NCBI RefSeq assembly: GCF_009650765.1
Contig: NZ_CP045740.1
Coordinates: forward strand, 7,726,001 to 7,790,000
Source: Streptomyces sp. SUK 48
GTDB lineage: Bacteria > Actinomycetota > Actinomycetes > Streptomycetales > Streptomycetaceae
DNA length: 64,000 nucleotides
Reading direction: 5' to 3'
The position numbers were made by a program, and so were the translations under genes. Shown one piece after another: positions 53,875-62,173 of the stretch. The notes beneath the pieces are model-generated. The model searched no databases and was not told the DNA's origin. It saw only the letters and a list, made by a program, of their open reading frames with translations. Numbering within the stretch: the first letter of the stretch is position 1; the number at the start of each line of letters is the position of its first letter.

Positions 53875-54459
53875 TCAGCCGGCGCGGGTCCCGGTCCAGC
53901 CGTCGGCGAGCAGGCCGAAGACCCGGTCGAGGGCCGCGTCGGGATCGCGGGAGCCTCGGACGAGGACGGGTGCCTCCAGGGCGAAGTGGGCCAGGGCCTG
54001 GCAGCCCGCGTCATCGGCGGGCAGTCCGGCGTCGTCGGCGATCGCGGCGGCCAGGGCGTGCTCGTGCCGCAGCCACATCCGGCGGGCGTACTCGCGCAGT
54101 GCCGGGGTGGTGTCGATCAGGCGCAGGAAGTCGTCGAACCCGGGATCGGTGTGCACCCGCCGGGAGTGTTCGCCCTTCAGCAGCCGGTGCAGGGCCTGCG
54201 GCACGGACTGGCCGGAGGGGCGCTCGCGGACCGCCGCGACCAGCGCCGCCTCGCGGTCCACGTCCTGGTCGAAGACCAGCGCCTCCTTGCCGTCGGGGAA
54301 GTGCTTGAAGAGCGTGGTCACCGAGACGTCGGCCGCGTCGGCGATCTCGCGCACCCCGACGTCGTCGTAGCCCCGCTCGGAGAAAAGCCGCAGCGCCGCG
54401 TCGGCGAGGGCCTGGCGGGTGGCTGCCTTCTTGCGCTCTCGGCGCCCCATCTCGGTCAC
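53875..54459 (-). CDS. TetR-family regulator 2
   Basis: A 194-residue TetR repressor. MGRRERKKAATRQALADAALRLFSERGYDDVGVREIADAADVSVTTLFKHF shows the complete HTH (residues about 30-55). The ligand domain (LRLIDTTPALREYARRMWLRHEHALAAAI) is of the AcrR type. It is divergently transcribed from the FAD monooxygenase at 54590, the usual arrangement for a repressor and its target oxygenase, so it probably binds the 130-nt region between them and is relieved by the oxygenase substrate. Confidence 0.88.
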   Translation of the reverse strand: MTEMGRRERKKAATRQALADAALRLFSERGYDDVGVREIADAADVSVTTLFKHFPDGKEALVFDQDVDREAALVAAVRERPSGQSVPQALHRLLKGEHSRRVHTDPGFDDFLRLIDTTPALREYARRMWLRHEHALAAAIADDAGLPADDAGCQALAHFALEAPVLVRGSRDPDAALDRVFGLLADGWTGTRAG

Positions 54460-54589
54460 CGGACCACCTTATCCCGATCGTGGAGCGAATCAGAAAGTTG
54501 AGCTGTTACGCTTTTTTAGCGGTTGCACCTCCGGAGGGGGTGCTGTCGCGACTCGTTCGCGACCCGCGCCACCCGAGGGGAAGGTCCCG
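54460..54589. promoter_or_regulatory. Divergent TetR/monooxygenase promoter region
   Basis: The AT-rich stretch around 54497-54525 (GTTACGCTTTTTTAGCGG) contains the arms GCT/AGC about a T-run and is the best candidate for operator and promoter. The rest of the region includes GAGGGGAAGG, the ribosome binding site of the monooxygenase. Confidence 0.45.
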
Positions 54590-55840
54590 ATGACGAACAG
54601 CACACCCCGGCCCACCGCACCGCGCGTCTGTGTGATCGGCGGCGGGCCCGCCGGCCTGACCTGCGCCCGTGTCCTGCAAGGACAGGGCATCGAGGTCACG
54701 GTGTACGACGCGGACGACGCCGTGGACTCCCGTGATCCCGGCGGCACGCTCGACCTGCACGCCGACTCCGGGCAGATCGCCCTCGAGGACGCCGGGCTGC
54801 TCGACGCCTTCATGGCGCGGGCCCGGCCGGAGGGGCAGGCCAAGACCCGCCGCGATCACCAGGGCGCGGTCCTGGCGGAGTTCGTGCCGGGCCCCGGCGA
54901 CGAGGCCGCGCCGGAGATCGACCGCGGCCGGCTGCGCCGCATGCTCTTCGACCACCTGCGGCCCGGCACCGTCCGCTGGGGCCACCGGCTCGTCCGCGTG
55001 GACCCGCTCGGCGCGGGCCGGCACGGTCTGGAGTTCGCGGACGGCACCACCGTGGCGGCCGACCTGGTGATCGGCGCCGACGGAGCGTGGTCGAAGGTCC
55101 GCCCCCTGGTCAGCGAGGCCGCCCCGCGGCACCTGGGGGTCTGCTTCCTGGACGCCCGGTTCGACGAGGTCGACTCACGCCACCCCGAGGTCGCCGGGAT
55201 CGTCGGCGCCGGCCACATGTTCTCCAACGACAACGACGGCCGCGCGGTGATCCTCCAGCGCAACGGCGACGGCGTGGTCCGCGGCTACCTCGCGTTCCGT
55301 GCCGCGCCCAACTGGCACGTCGCCGCCGGTGTGGACCTCGCCGACCGGGAGAGCGTCCGCTCGTACCTCGTACGGGAGTTCGGCCACTGGTCGTCGGACA
55401 TGCGCGCGTTGATCGTGCGCAACGACGGCGACTACGTCCCGCGGTCCTTCTGGGCGCTGCCCGCCCCGCTCACCTGGGAACACGTCCCCGGCGTCACGCT
55501 GATCGGGGACGCGGCCCACCTGATGGCCCCCTTCGGCGGTCACGGCGCCAACCTCGCGATGCTGGACGGCGCGGAACTCGCGCACGCCGTCCGCCGGGCC
55601 GTCGGCCCCGACCCGTCGGCCACCCTCGACGAGGCGGTCGCCCAGTACGAGTCGGAGATGTTCGCCCGCTCCGGCGAGCTGGCCGCGAGCTCCAACGAGG
55701 CCCTGGTGCGGTTCTTCGCCACCACCGACGAGCCGGACCTCCCGCCGGACCAGGAGCAGGAACACCGGGACTACCTTGCCCGGGCGGAGGCGTACCGGCG
55801 GGAGCGGGCCCGGGGGAGGGGCGAGCGGACCGGGGCCTAG
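54590..55840 (+). CDS. TetX-like FAD-dependent monooxygenase
   Basis: A 416-residue flavoprotein monooxygenase. VCVIGGGPAGLTCARVLQGQGIEVTVYD is the dinucleotide fold; the segment GGTLDLHADSGQIALEDAGL is typical of TetX-like hydroxylases. VIGADGAWSKVRPLV and GVTLIGDAAHLMAPFGGHGANLAMLDG supply the DG and GD motifs. It could hydroxylate an antibiotic or endogenous aromatic compound; tetracycline inactivation is not proven. Start ATG 54590 behind GAGGGGAAGG. Its TAG stop (55838-55840) lies inside the left end of a MITE-like element, so the last codons may have been altered by the insertion. Confidence 0.85.
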   Translation: MTNSTPRPTAPRVCVIGGGPAGLTCARVLQGQGIEVTVYDADDAVDSRDPGGTLDLHADSGQIALEDAGLLDAFMARARPEGQAKTRRDHQGAVLAEFVPGPGDEAAPEIDRGRLRRMLFDHLRPGTVRWGHRLVRVDPLGAGRHGLEFADGTTVAADLVIGADGAWSKVRPLVSEAAPRHLGVCFLDARFDEVDSRHPEVAGIVGAGHMFSNDNDGRAVILQRNGDGVVRGYLAFRAAPNWHVAAGVDLADRESVRSYLVREFGHWSSDMRALIVRNDGDYVPRSFWALPAPLTWEHVPGVTLIGDAAHLMAPFGGHGANLAMLDGAELAHAVRRAVGPDPSATLDEAVAQYESEMFARSGELAASSNEALVRFFATTDEPDLPPDQEQEHRDYLARAEAYRRERARGRGERTGA

Positions 55841-56002
55841 GGCCTCTCGTTTGGATCTTGCCGGGCTCGCGGGGTCTGGTGCCGCGCCTCGCGGCGTTGT
55901 CGTCGGTTGCCATGGCTCCGCCATGTCGCCCTCCTCCGCCTTGCGACGCACGGCACCAGACCCCGCTCCCTGATCCGGCCTGATCCAAACGAAAGACCCT
56001 AG
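55837..56002. mobile_element. MITE-like palindromic repeat
   Basis: A 166-bp element. The outer inverted repeats run CTAGGG(C/T)CT(C/T)TCGTTTGGATC, 19 of 21 bases matching between 55837-55857 and 55982-56002. A perfect inner pair, GCGGGGTCTGGTGCCG (55869-55884) and its complement (55951-55966), lies inside. There is no transposase. I remember similar palindromes in intergenic positions of other Streptomyces genomes. It overlaps the stop codon of the monooxygenase and could also act as a terminator. Confidence 0.7.
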
Positions 56003-56029
56003 GCGCCGCCGCCGATCCCGCCGATGCGC

Positions 56030-57529
56030 TCAGTCCGGGTTCCTGATCAGGCGGTTGAGGTGGCGCAGGCCGGGCGCGTACGCGGATTCGGGGGTGTTGC
56101 CGTAGCCCAGGACGAGGCCGTTGTGGGTGGTGCCGGGGAGCAGGGAGTACTGGGACAGCGGCCAGGGGGCCAGCCGGTGGCGCCGGGCGGCGCGGGCCAG
56201 GGGCTGGTCGGGGACGTCGGCCGGCAGCCGTACGGTCAGGTGCATGCCGCTGTCCCCGCCGGTGACGGTGTGAGGCACGCCGAGGTGGTCGGCCAGTGCC
56301 GTCCTGAGCGCGTCGCGTCGGCGGCGGTAGAGGCGGCGCATACGGGCGAGGTGTCTGGCGTACTGCCCGCTCTCCATGAAGTGGGCGAGGGCGAGCTGTT
56401 CGCCGCGGTGTCCGCCGCGCAGCAGCTCGTCCACCACCGGTGCCGCCCGGTCCGCCAGCGCCTCGGGCAGGACGAGGAAGCCCAGGCGCAGGGAGGGGAA
56501 GAGGGTCTTGCTGAAGGTGCCGACGTAGAACACGGGTGCGCCGGGGGTCAGGCCCTGCATGCAGGCGAGGGGCTCCGCGGTGTGGCGGAACTCGCTGTCG
56601 TAGTCGTCCTCCACGATCCAGGCGCCGTGCAGGCGACACTTCTCGATCAGGTCGAGGCGCCGGGAGGCGGTGAGCACCGCGCCGGTCGGGTACTGGTGCG
56701 CGGGAGTGGTGCAGACGAGGCGGGGCGGGTGCCGCTTCCAGTCGGCGGCGGTGGTCCGCAGGCCCTCCGCGTCGACGGGCATGGGGATGACGTTCAGGTC
56801 GCCGCAGGCCAGCGCGGTCTGTGCGCCCCGGTGGCCGGGGTCCTCCAGCCAGGCGGTGTCGCCCGGGTCGGTGACCAGCCGGACGCACAGGGAGAGCGCC
56901 TCCTGCGCTCCCTCGGTGATGACGAGCTGTCGGGGGGTGCAGTCGATGCCGCGGGCGAGCGCGAGGTGGCGCAGGATGGCGGTCCGCAGGGCCGGTTCGC
57001 CCCGTGGCGGGCCGTAGCCGAGCAGCTGTGTTCCGCCCTGTTGGAGGGCCCGGTCCAGGGAACGCCGCCAGGAGGCCAGGGGGAACTGGGCCAGAGCGGG
57101 GACGCCCGGGGTGAAGGCGAGCGAGTCGGCGTCCGCCGGGCCGGGCGTGCGGATTCGGTCGCCGCGTCGTGACAGGGTGGCCGGGGCCGGCCGGGCAGGG
57201 GTCTCCGGCCGCGGGCGGGCCAGGGCGGCGACGCGGGTGCCCTGTCTGCTCGGCTCGATATAGCCCTCCGTGCTCAGGACGTCGTACACGAGCGTCACGG
57301 TGTTGCGTGACACCCCGAGGCCCTGGGCCAGGGCGCGCGAGCCCGGCAGGCGGCTGCCCGCCGGGAGGCGGCCGTCGAGGACGGCGGCCCGCAGGCGGTG
57401 CAGGAGCTGCTTCTGCAGGGAATCCCCGCCGCGGGCCCGGGACAGCGGCGCCTGGAGCAGGAAGTCGAACGGCGGCCCGAGGGCTTCACGGTCGTCCGGT
57501 CCTGGTGCGATCCCCGCGCGTGGCTCCAT
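56030..57529 (-). CDS. MocR-type GntR/aminotransferase regulator
   Basis: A 499-residue MocR/PdxR-like regulator. The N-terminal winged helix (about 36-100; LHRLRAAVLDGRLPAGSRLPGSRALAQGLGVSRNTV) is followed by a fold-type I aminotransferase-like domain with LVITEGAQEALSL, EDPGHRGAQ, IVEDDYDSEFRH and the PLP Lys in GTFSKTLFPSLRLGF. It senses PLP or an amino compound. It is divergent from the acetyltransferase at 57616 with a TGGACC/GGTCCA palindrome between them. MocR proteins often control a neighbour in this way, so GNAT expression is the likely target. Confidence 0.9.
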   Translation of the reverse strand: MEPRAGIAPGPDDREALGPPFDFLLQAPLSRARGGDSLQKQLLHRLRAAVLDGRLPAGSRLPGSRALAQGLGVSRNTVTLVYDVLSTEGYIEPSRQGTRVAALARPRPETPARPAPATLSRRGDRIRTPGPADADSLAFTPGVPALAQFPLASWRRSLDRALQQGGTQLLGYGPPRGEPALRTAILRHLALARGIDCTPRQLVITEGAQEALSLCVRLVTDPGDTAWLEDPGHRGAQTALACGDLNVIPMPVDAEGLRTTAADWKRHPPRLVCTTPAHQYPTGAVLTASRRLDLIEKCRLHGAWIVEDDYDSEFRHTAEPLACMQGLTPGAPVFYVGTFSKTLFPSLRLGFLVLPEALADRAAPVVDELLRGGHRGEQLALAHFMESGQYARHLARMRRLYRRRRDALRTALADHLGVPHTVTGGDSGMHLTVRLPADVPDQPLARAARRHRLAPWPLSQYSLLPGTTHNGLVLGYGNTPESAYAPGLRHLNRLIRNPD

Positions 57530-57544
57530 GAAATGACCCTACGG

Positions 57545-57564
57545 TGGACCTTATCGAGGGTCCA
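57545..57564. promoter_or_regulatory. MocR operator candidate
   Basis: TGGACC-(8 nt, ttatcgag)-GGTCCA is a perfect 6-bp inverted repeat in the 86-bp gap between the divergent MocR and GNAT genes. A TAGCCTGAG -10-like sequence lies just downstream, toward the GNAT start. Confidence 0.55.
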
Positions 57565-57615
57565 TGCGGCGGCCTAGCCTGAGCGGGAGAGATCAGCACA
57601 CACCAGGAGAAGAGC

Positions 57616-58347
57616 ATGTCCGCGCGTCTCAATGAACACGGTCAGCCCGTCGGCCCGTCGCTGCCCGGCTGGACAGCCCGTCCCGCGCCCGCCCGGGTCA
57701 CCCTCGACGGCCGCTTCTGCCGGGTGGAGCCCCTGGACGCGGACCGCCACGCCGAGGATCTGTACTCCGCCTACGCCCTCGCGCCGGACGGCGGCGACTG
57801 GACGTACATGGGGGCCGGTCCCTTCGACGACCCGGCCGCCTGCCGCGCCCACGTGACCGCGGTGGCCCGGGGGGACGACCCCCTGTTCTACGCGGTCGTC
57901 GACGTCCGCACCGGCAAGGCCGCGGGCATGCTCTCCCTGATGCGCCAGGATCCGTCCAACGGCGTCGTCGAGGTCGGCAGCGTGGCCTTCTCACCGCTGC
58001 TGAAGCAGACTCCGGCGTCCACGGAGGCCCAGTTCCTGCTCATGTCCTATGTCTTCGACGAACTCGGCTACCGGCGCTACGAGTGGAAGTGCGACAGCCT
58101 GAACGCGCCCTCGGGCCGGGCGGCCCTGCGCCTGGGCTTCACCTTCGAGGGGATCTTCCGTCAGGCCGTGGTCTACAAGGGCCGCAGTCGTGACACGGCC
58201 TGGTACTCCCTGCTCGACTCCGAGTGGCCACAGGCCGGCAAGGCCCTGCGGGAGTGGCTCTCGCCCGACAACTTCGACGCGCGAGGCCGCCAGAAGCGGT
58301 CCCTTGCCGATCTGCGCTCGGCCGGCGCGCTCGACGAGAAGCCGTGA
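57616..58347 (+). CDS. GNAT acetyltransferase controlled by MocR
   Basis: A 243-residue N-acetyltransferase. VTLDGRFCRVEPLDADRHAEDLY opens the domain; VVEVGSVAFSPLLKQTPASTEAQFL and WKCDSLNAPSGRAALRLGFTFEGIFRQAVVYKGRSRDTAWYS are the pattern of the large RimJ/RimL-like proteins often annotated next to MocR genes. C-terminal residues 210-243 are charged and probably flexible. The ATG at 57616 follows GGAGAAGAG. Possible substrates are a polyamine or amino acid derivative sensed by the MocR protein; this is inference from the pairing. Confidence 0.88.
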   Translation: MSARLNEHGQPVGPSLPGWTARPAPARVTLDGRFCRVEPLDADRHAEDLYSAYALAPDGGDWTYMGAGPFDDPAACRAHVTAVARGDDPLFYAVVDVRTGKAAGMLSLMRQDPSNGVVEVGSVAFSPLLKQTPASTEAQFLLMSYVFDELGYRRYEWKCDSLNAPSGRAALRLGFTFEGIFRQAVVYKGRSRDTAWYSLLDSEWPQAGKALREWLSPDNFDARGRQKRSLADLRSAGALDEKP

Positions 58348-58468
58348 CGCCGGCGCTCGCCGTACGGACAGCACAGGCCATCGATCCGAATGATCATCTG
58401 ACATAAGATCATTTCCTTCTGTTGACCAACGGGATCGGTCACCAGACCGGTTCCGACGAGGGGGACCC

Positions 58469-59023
58469 ATGAACAAGACCCGCGCGACGCTCGTCCTGGC
58501 CGCCACCGCACTGACTCCGGTACTGCTGCTGGCCGGCCCGTCCTTCGCCGCCGCCCCGGCCGTCCCGCACACGTCCGCGGTGGCCGGCTCCGACGAGGAC
58601 AACGCCGTCGCCATCGCCCGGATCCTGGCCGACCCGGCCGCCGGCAAGGCCGTCAGGCGGGAGGCCAATAAGGCTCTCGACGGCACGCCGGCCGACCGGG
58701 CCGCGTTCCTCGCCACCGGCTACGCCAAGGCCCAGGACGAGGACAACGCCTTTGCCATCGTTCGGCTGCTGGCCGACCCGGCCTCCGGCAAGGCCGTCAA
58801 GCGGGAGGCGAACAAGGCTCTCGACGGCAGCCCGGCCGACCGGGCCGCGTTCCTGAAGAGCGGCTTGCGGCTCGCCCGGGCGGAGGACGACCGCGTCGCC
58901 ACCGCCCGGATCCTGGCCCGCCCCGGCATCAGCAAGGCCCTGCGCGCCGCGGCCGAGAAGGCCATGGACGGCACGCCGGAGGAGCTGCGTTACTTCATCA
59001 CCGTCGGCCAGTACCAGGTCTGA
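58469..59023 (+). CDS. Secreted ALF-repeat protein
   Basis: A 184-residue exported protein. The signal peptide (MNKTRATLVLAATALTPVLL, cleavage after FAA near residue 28) is followed by three copies of the ALF repeat of about 45 residues: ARILADPAAGKAVRREANKAL, VRLLADPASGKAVKREANKAL and ARILARPGISKALRAAAEKAM, each ending with a P-A-D-R-A-A-F-L or E-E-L-R-Y-F segment. ALF repeats occur almost only in actinomycete surface and secreted proteins and have no known function. An AT-rich promoter-like stretch (TGATCATCTGACATAAGATCA) lies near 58391-58411. GAGGGGGAC precedes the ATG at 58469. Confidence 0.85.
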   Translation: MNKTRATLVLAATALTPVLLLAGPSFAAAPAVPHTSAVAGSDEDNAVAIARILADPAAGKAVRREANKALDGTPADRAAFLATGYAKAQDEDNAFAIVRLLADPASGKAVKREANKALDGSPADRAAFLKSGLRLARAEDDRVATARILARPGISKALRAAAEKAMDGTPEELRYFITVGQYQV

Positions 59024-59034
59024 CCGGCCCCTGG

Positions 59035-60210
59035 TCAGCCGCGCGGACGGAACTGAGGGCCGTAGGTCGCCCCGGGGCCGGTGACAGGCATCTCCATCAG
59101 TTCCACGGCGGGGGTCTCCAGCCTGCGCATACGACGCACGGCGGTCCTCAGGCTGTGGTGGTCGCCCTCCCGCCACGCCGTTTCGAGCGCGTCGAGAACC
59201 GTGGTGTACGTGTCGTCGAAGTCGTCCAGGAGCCTGCGGGCCCCGGCGGGCGGCCGGGGCCAGCCGCCCGCCGGGACGACGGACATGGGCCGCGTGTCGG
59301 GGAAGGGGACCGGAGCCCCGGTGAACTGCCATGTGCCGTCGGCCTCCCGCAGCCGACGTCCGTGGTAGATCTCGGCGAACGCGTAGTAGTGCGCCAGGTG
59401 TCCGTCTCCCAGGTCGTCGGCGGGGGAGACCGAGGTGCCCTCCCCCTGGTCCTTGATGACCTCGATCGAGCGCTCGACGTCGTCGAGCGTTCTGACGGGC
59501 CTGAGGACGTCCTCGCCGACGCGTTCGCACAGCTGCCGGTCGGCGGACAGATCCGGGGCCACCGACCGGAACGCCGTGAGCAGTTCGTCGTAGAAGTGGC
59601 CGATGCTGAGAGGGTCGCGCGCGCTGCCGGTCAGTGGTGCCGCGGGCGCCTCGATGGCCATCATCACGTCCCGTACGAGCGCCCTGGTCAAGCCTGACAG
59701 GTATACGTCCACCCCCGGATGCACGCCGCCCGGCAGCGGGCCCGGGTAGACCGGCGCCGCTCCCTTGATCCGGGGGCGGCCCCCCAGCGCGACCAGCAGA
59801 TTGCAGACGATCCCGAGGTGGTACATCTCGTCGGAGACGATGCGCCGGATCAGCCGGGCGGCGTCGCACGTGCGGTTCTTGATGGACCACCAGCCGCACA
59901 GATAGGGCGGGATGGTGGAGAACTCGATCTCCACGGCCACCTGGAGGGCCGATCTGAGCCAGTCGACACCGCGGTGCTTCTCGGGGACGGTGATCAGGCG
60001 GGCCACCCTCCCGCGCCGTGCCGGAATGTGCCGTGCGGGCTTCGCGGGCGGGCGACCGGGAGCGCACGCGGCCGCCGAGACCTGCGTGCCCGCGGCCAGC
60101 GCGGCGGACGCCAGGAGACTGCGACGCCGCACAGGAGATCCGGCCGGCTCCTCGGGAATTCCGGTCGCCTTCGTCACCGCCGCCTCCGTACCCGCCGGTG
60201 CTCCCGGCAT
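59035..60210 (-). CDS. Exported ferritin-like (VioB/RebD-type) protein
   Basis: A 391-residue protein. Residues 28-50 (VRRRSLLASAALAAGTQVSA, then AACAPG) look like a twin-arginine signal ending in a lipobox Cys. The body is the ferritin-like domain of the VioB/RebD/StaD-related family: VAVEIEFSTIPPYLCGWW and RRIVSDEMYHLGIVCNLL give the Glu and E-x-x-H metal ligands, and DGHLAHYYAFAEIYHGRR another. Well-known relatives dimerise imines from indolepyruvate inside the cell, whereas this is apparently exported as a lipoprotein. The C-terminal third (LLDDFDDTYTTVLDALETAWR) is helical. No partner oxidase lies nearby. Start ATG 60210. Confidence 0.8.
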   Translation of the reverse strand: MPGAPAGTEAAVTKATGIPEEPAGSPVRRRSLLASAALAAGTQVSAAACAPGRPPAKPARHIPARRGRVARLITVPEKHRGVDWLRSALQVAVEIEFSTIPPYLCGWWSIKNRTCDAARLIRRIVSDEMYHLGIVCNLLVALGGRPRIKGAAPVYPGPLPGGVHPGVDVYLSGLTRALVRDVMMAIEAPAAPLTGSARDPLSIGHFYDELLTAFRSVAPDLSADRQLCERVGEDVLRPVRTLDDVERSIEVIKDQGEGTSVSPADDLGDGHLAHYYAFAEIYHGRRLREADGTWQFTGAPVPFPDTRPMSVVPAGGWPRPPAGARRLLDDFDDTYTTVLDALETAWREGDHHSLRTAVRRMRRLETPAVELMEMPVTGPGATYGPQFRPRG

Positions 60211-60439
60211 CGCCCTCGAACCAGGTGCGCGAAGCTAGCAGCCTCGCCCGGTCCCTGAGGGGTGTCCGCGACGGCCGACGCGGCTTCTCACGCCGTCGGT
60301 CCAGAACCGGGAACCAGGCCGCGGCTCGCGACGACTACCTGGGGATCGACGGGTCGCCCGTACCGGGAGACCGGATGTGATCTTGGATACCCGAGCGGAG
60401 CCGTGGTTGCGCGCAAGCGGGGGGACGGCTCTACGGTGG

Positions 60440-60618
60440 GCGGGCCGTGGTGTTCGGGAAGACCGGTGACAGCCCTCAGCGGGGCTCAGACCGGAGCGGC
60501 CCTCGCCACTGTGATCGGGGAGTGCCCGTCCCAGTTCTGCACGGTCACTGTTCGCCGCCCGGCGGACGGGAAGGCCGGGACGTACACGCGCGCACCCGTA
60601 AGCCAGGAGACCGGCCAC
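60440..60618 (+). ncRNA. Cobalamin riboswitch
   Basis: A B12 box, AAGCCAGGAGACCGGCC, lies at 60600-60616. Upstream in the expected order are GGGAAGACCGGTGACAGCCC (60457-60476), GCCACTGTGAT (60506-60516) and GGGAAGGCCGGGAC, the canonical core of adenosylcobalamin riboswitches. It ends 43 nt before the transporter start and should lower its expression when B12 is plentiful. Short frames within it are not real genes. The remaining 230 nt up to 60211 show nothing else. Confidence 0.88.
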
Positions 60619-60661
60619 GGCACTTCACGAGCTGATCCACGAGGTGCTGGAGCGTGACCGC

Positions 60662-61753
60662 ATGACCCTGCCCGCAGAGCCGACCCGATTTCACTGGCGG
60701 CGCGAGGACACCGTCCGTACCGCCGGGCTGCTGGTGGTGATCGCCGCCCTGCACGTCGTGGCGTTCGGCATCCTGTTCCTGCTGGTCGTGCCCGGCCACT
60801 ACGAGATCGGCTCCAAGGCGTTCGGGATCGGCCTCGGGGTGACCGCGTACACCCTGGGCATGCGGCACGCGTTCGACGCCGATCACATCGCCGCGATCGA
60901 CAACACCACCCGCAAGCTGATGGCCGACGGCAAGCGTCCGGTGTCGGTCGGCTTCTGGTTCGCGCTCGGCCACTCCAGCGTGGTGGTCGCCATGGCGGCC
61001 CTGGTCGCGGGCGGCGCACAGCTCGCCGGCACCCTGCTCGACGACGACTCCCGCACCCACCAGACCCTCGGCGTCGTCGGCACCACGGTCTCCGGGACGT
61101 TCCTCTACCTCATCGCGGCGCTCAACCTCGTGGCGCTCGCGGGCATTCTGCGGGTCTTCCGCGCGATGCGAGCGGGCACGTACGACGAGACCGCGCTGGA
61201 ACAGCACCTGGACTCGCGGGGGTTCATGAACCGGTTCCTGGGCCGCTTCACCAGGTCGATCACCCGGCCCGGGCAGATGTTCCCGCTGGGCTTCCTGTTC
61301 GGGCTCGGCTTCGACACCGCGACCGAGGTCACCCTGATGGTGATGGCGGGCAGCGGCGCCGCGGCCGGGCTCCCGTGGTACGCGATCCTGTGCCTGCCGC
61401 TGCTGTTCGCCGCCGGGATGAGCCTGTTCGACACCCTCGACGGCACCTTCATGAACTTCGCCTACCAGTGGGCGTTCTCCAACCCGGTGCGCAAGGTGTT
61501 CTACAACCTGACCATCACCGGCCTGTCCATCGCGGTCGCCTTCCTGATCGGCACCATCGAACTGGTCGGCGTGCTGCACGAGAAGCTCGACCTGAGCGAC
61601 GCGGTGACCGGCTGGATCGCCGATCTGGACCTGGACAACGTGGGGTACGTCATCGTCGGCCTGTTCGTGGTCGTGTGGGCGGCGGCCCTGGCGTACTGGC
61701 GGCTGGCCAGGGTGGAGCAGCGGTGGGCGGGCCGGCTCGGCGAGGGCGGCTGA
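60662..61753 (+). CDS. HoxN/NixA-family nickel/cobalt permease
   Basis: A 363-residue secondary transporter with eight predicted membrane helices. The NiCoT signature RHAFDADHIAAIDNTTRKL is in helix II; LGHSSVVV, LGFDTATEVTLM and FAAGMSLFDTLDG are the other signature motifs. It imports Ni2+ or Co2+; the cobalamin riboswitch directly upstream points to cobalt for B12 synthesis. The ATG at 60662 is preferred, though a GTG-type start at 60644 would add six residues. It is apparently monocistronic, followed by a 190-nt gap before the copper genes. Confidence 0.92.
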   Translation: MTLPAEPTRFHWRREDTVRTAGLLVVIAALHVVAFGILFLLVVPGHYEIGSKAFGIGLGVTAYTLGMRHAFDADHIAAIDNTTRKLMADGKRPVSVGFWFALGHSSVVVAMAALVAGGAQLAGTLLDDDSRTHQTLGVVGTTVSGTFLYLIAALNLVALAGILRVFRAMRAGTYDETALEQHLDSRGFMNRFLGRFTRSITRPGQMFPLGFLFGLGFDTATEVTLMVMAGSGAAAGLPWYAILCLPLLFAAGMSLFDTLDGTFMNFAYQWAFSNPVRKVFYNLTITGLSIAVAFLIGTIELVGVLHEKLDLSDAVTGWIADLDLDNVGYVIVGLFVVVWAAALAYWRLARVEQRWAGRLGEGG

Positions 61754-61942
61754 CCCTCCGGCCGCTCCCGGGACCTCCGTGAGCCGTCGTCAGCGCCGGT
61801 GGGCACCGGGGGCGCCGACGGCTATGGCGTACGTCACGATCATGCCCCGGAACTCGACGCTCCACCGGTCCGACTACTGCGACGGTACGGCTTCCACCGC
61901 CAGCTCTCGCACGACGGTCCGATGCGACCAGGAAGGTCGGGC

Positions 61943-62173
61943 ATGGCCGATATCCCGTTGTCACCCGGCTCCACCCGTACGACCCCCGGCAGGCTGCTGC
62001 CGCCTCCCGCGCTCTGCGGATTCCTGCTCCTGCTGGTGCTGCTGTTCTCGGTGTCCTACGCCGTCGGCTCGGCGGCGGGGCCGGTGGCACCCGGCATGCA
62101 CGGCACCGGGAGCGGCGGGAGCGGCGGCGGTACGGGCGACATGCCCGGGATGAGTCATGGGGGCGGCGAGTGA
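61943..62173 (+). CDS. Small membrane protein with Met/His tail before copA
   Basis: A 76-residue protein with one membrane helix (PPALCGFLLLLVLLFSVSYAVG) and an outward C-terminus rich in Gly, Met and His (MHGTGSGGSGG, then DMPGMSHGGGE), a pattern of copper-binding peptides. GGAAGG lies upstream of the ATG at 61943. Its stop overlaps the GTG of the copper ATPase by four bases (GTGA), so the two are translated together. It may collect copper or help sort it to or from CopA outside the membrane. I do not know a named family. Confidence 0.75.
   Translation: MADIPLSPGSTRTTPGRLLPPPALCGFLLLLVLLFSVSYAVGSAAGPVAPGMHGTGSGGSGGGTGDMPGMSHGGGE

Noticed and set aside
60447..60635. Short plus-strand frame upstream of the Ni/Co permease
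   Set aside because: It lies entirely on the cobalamin riboswitch core, which explains the conserved sequence.
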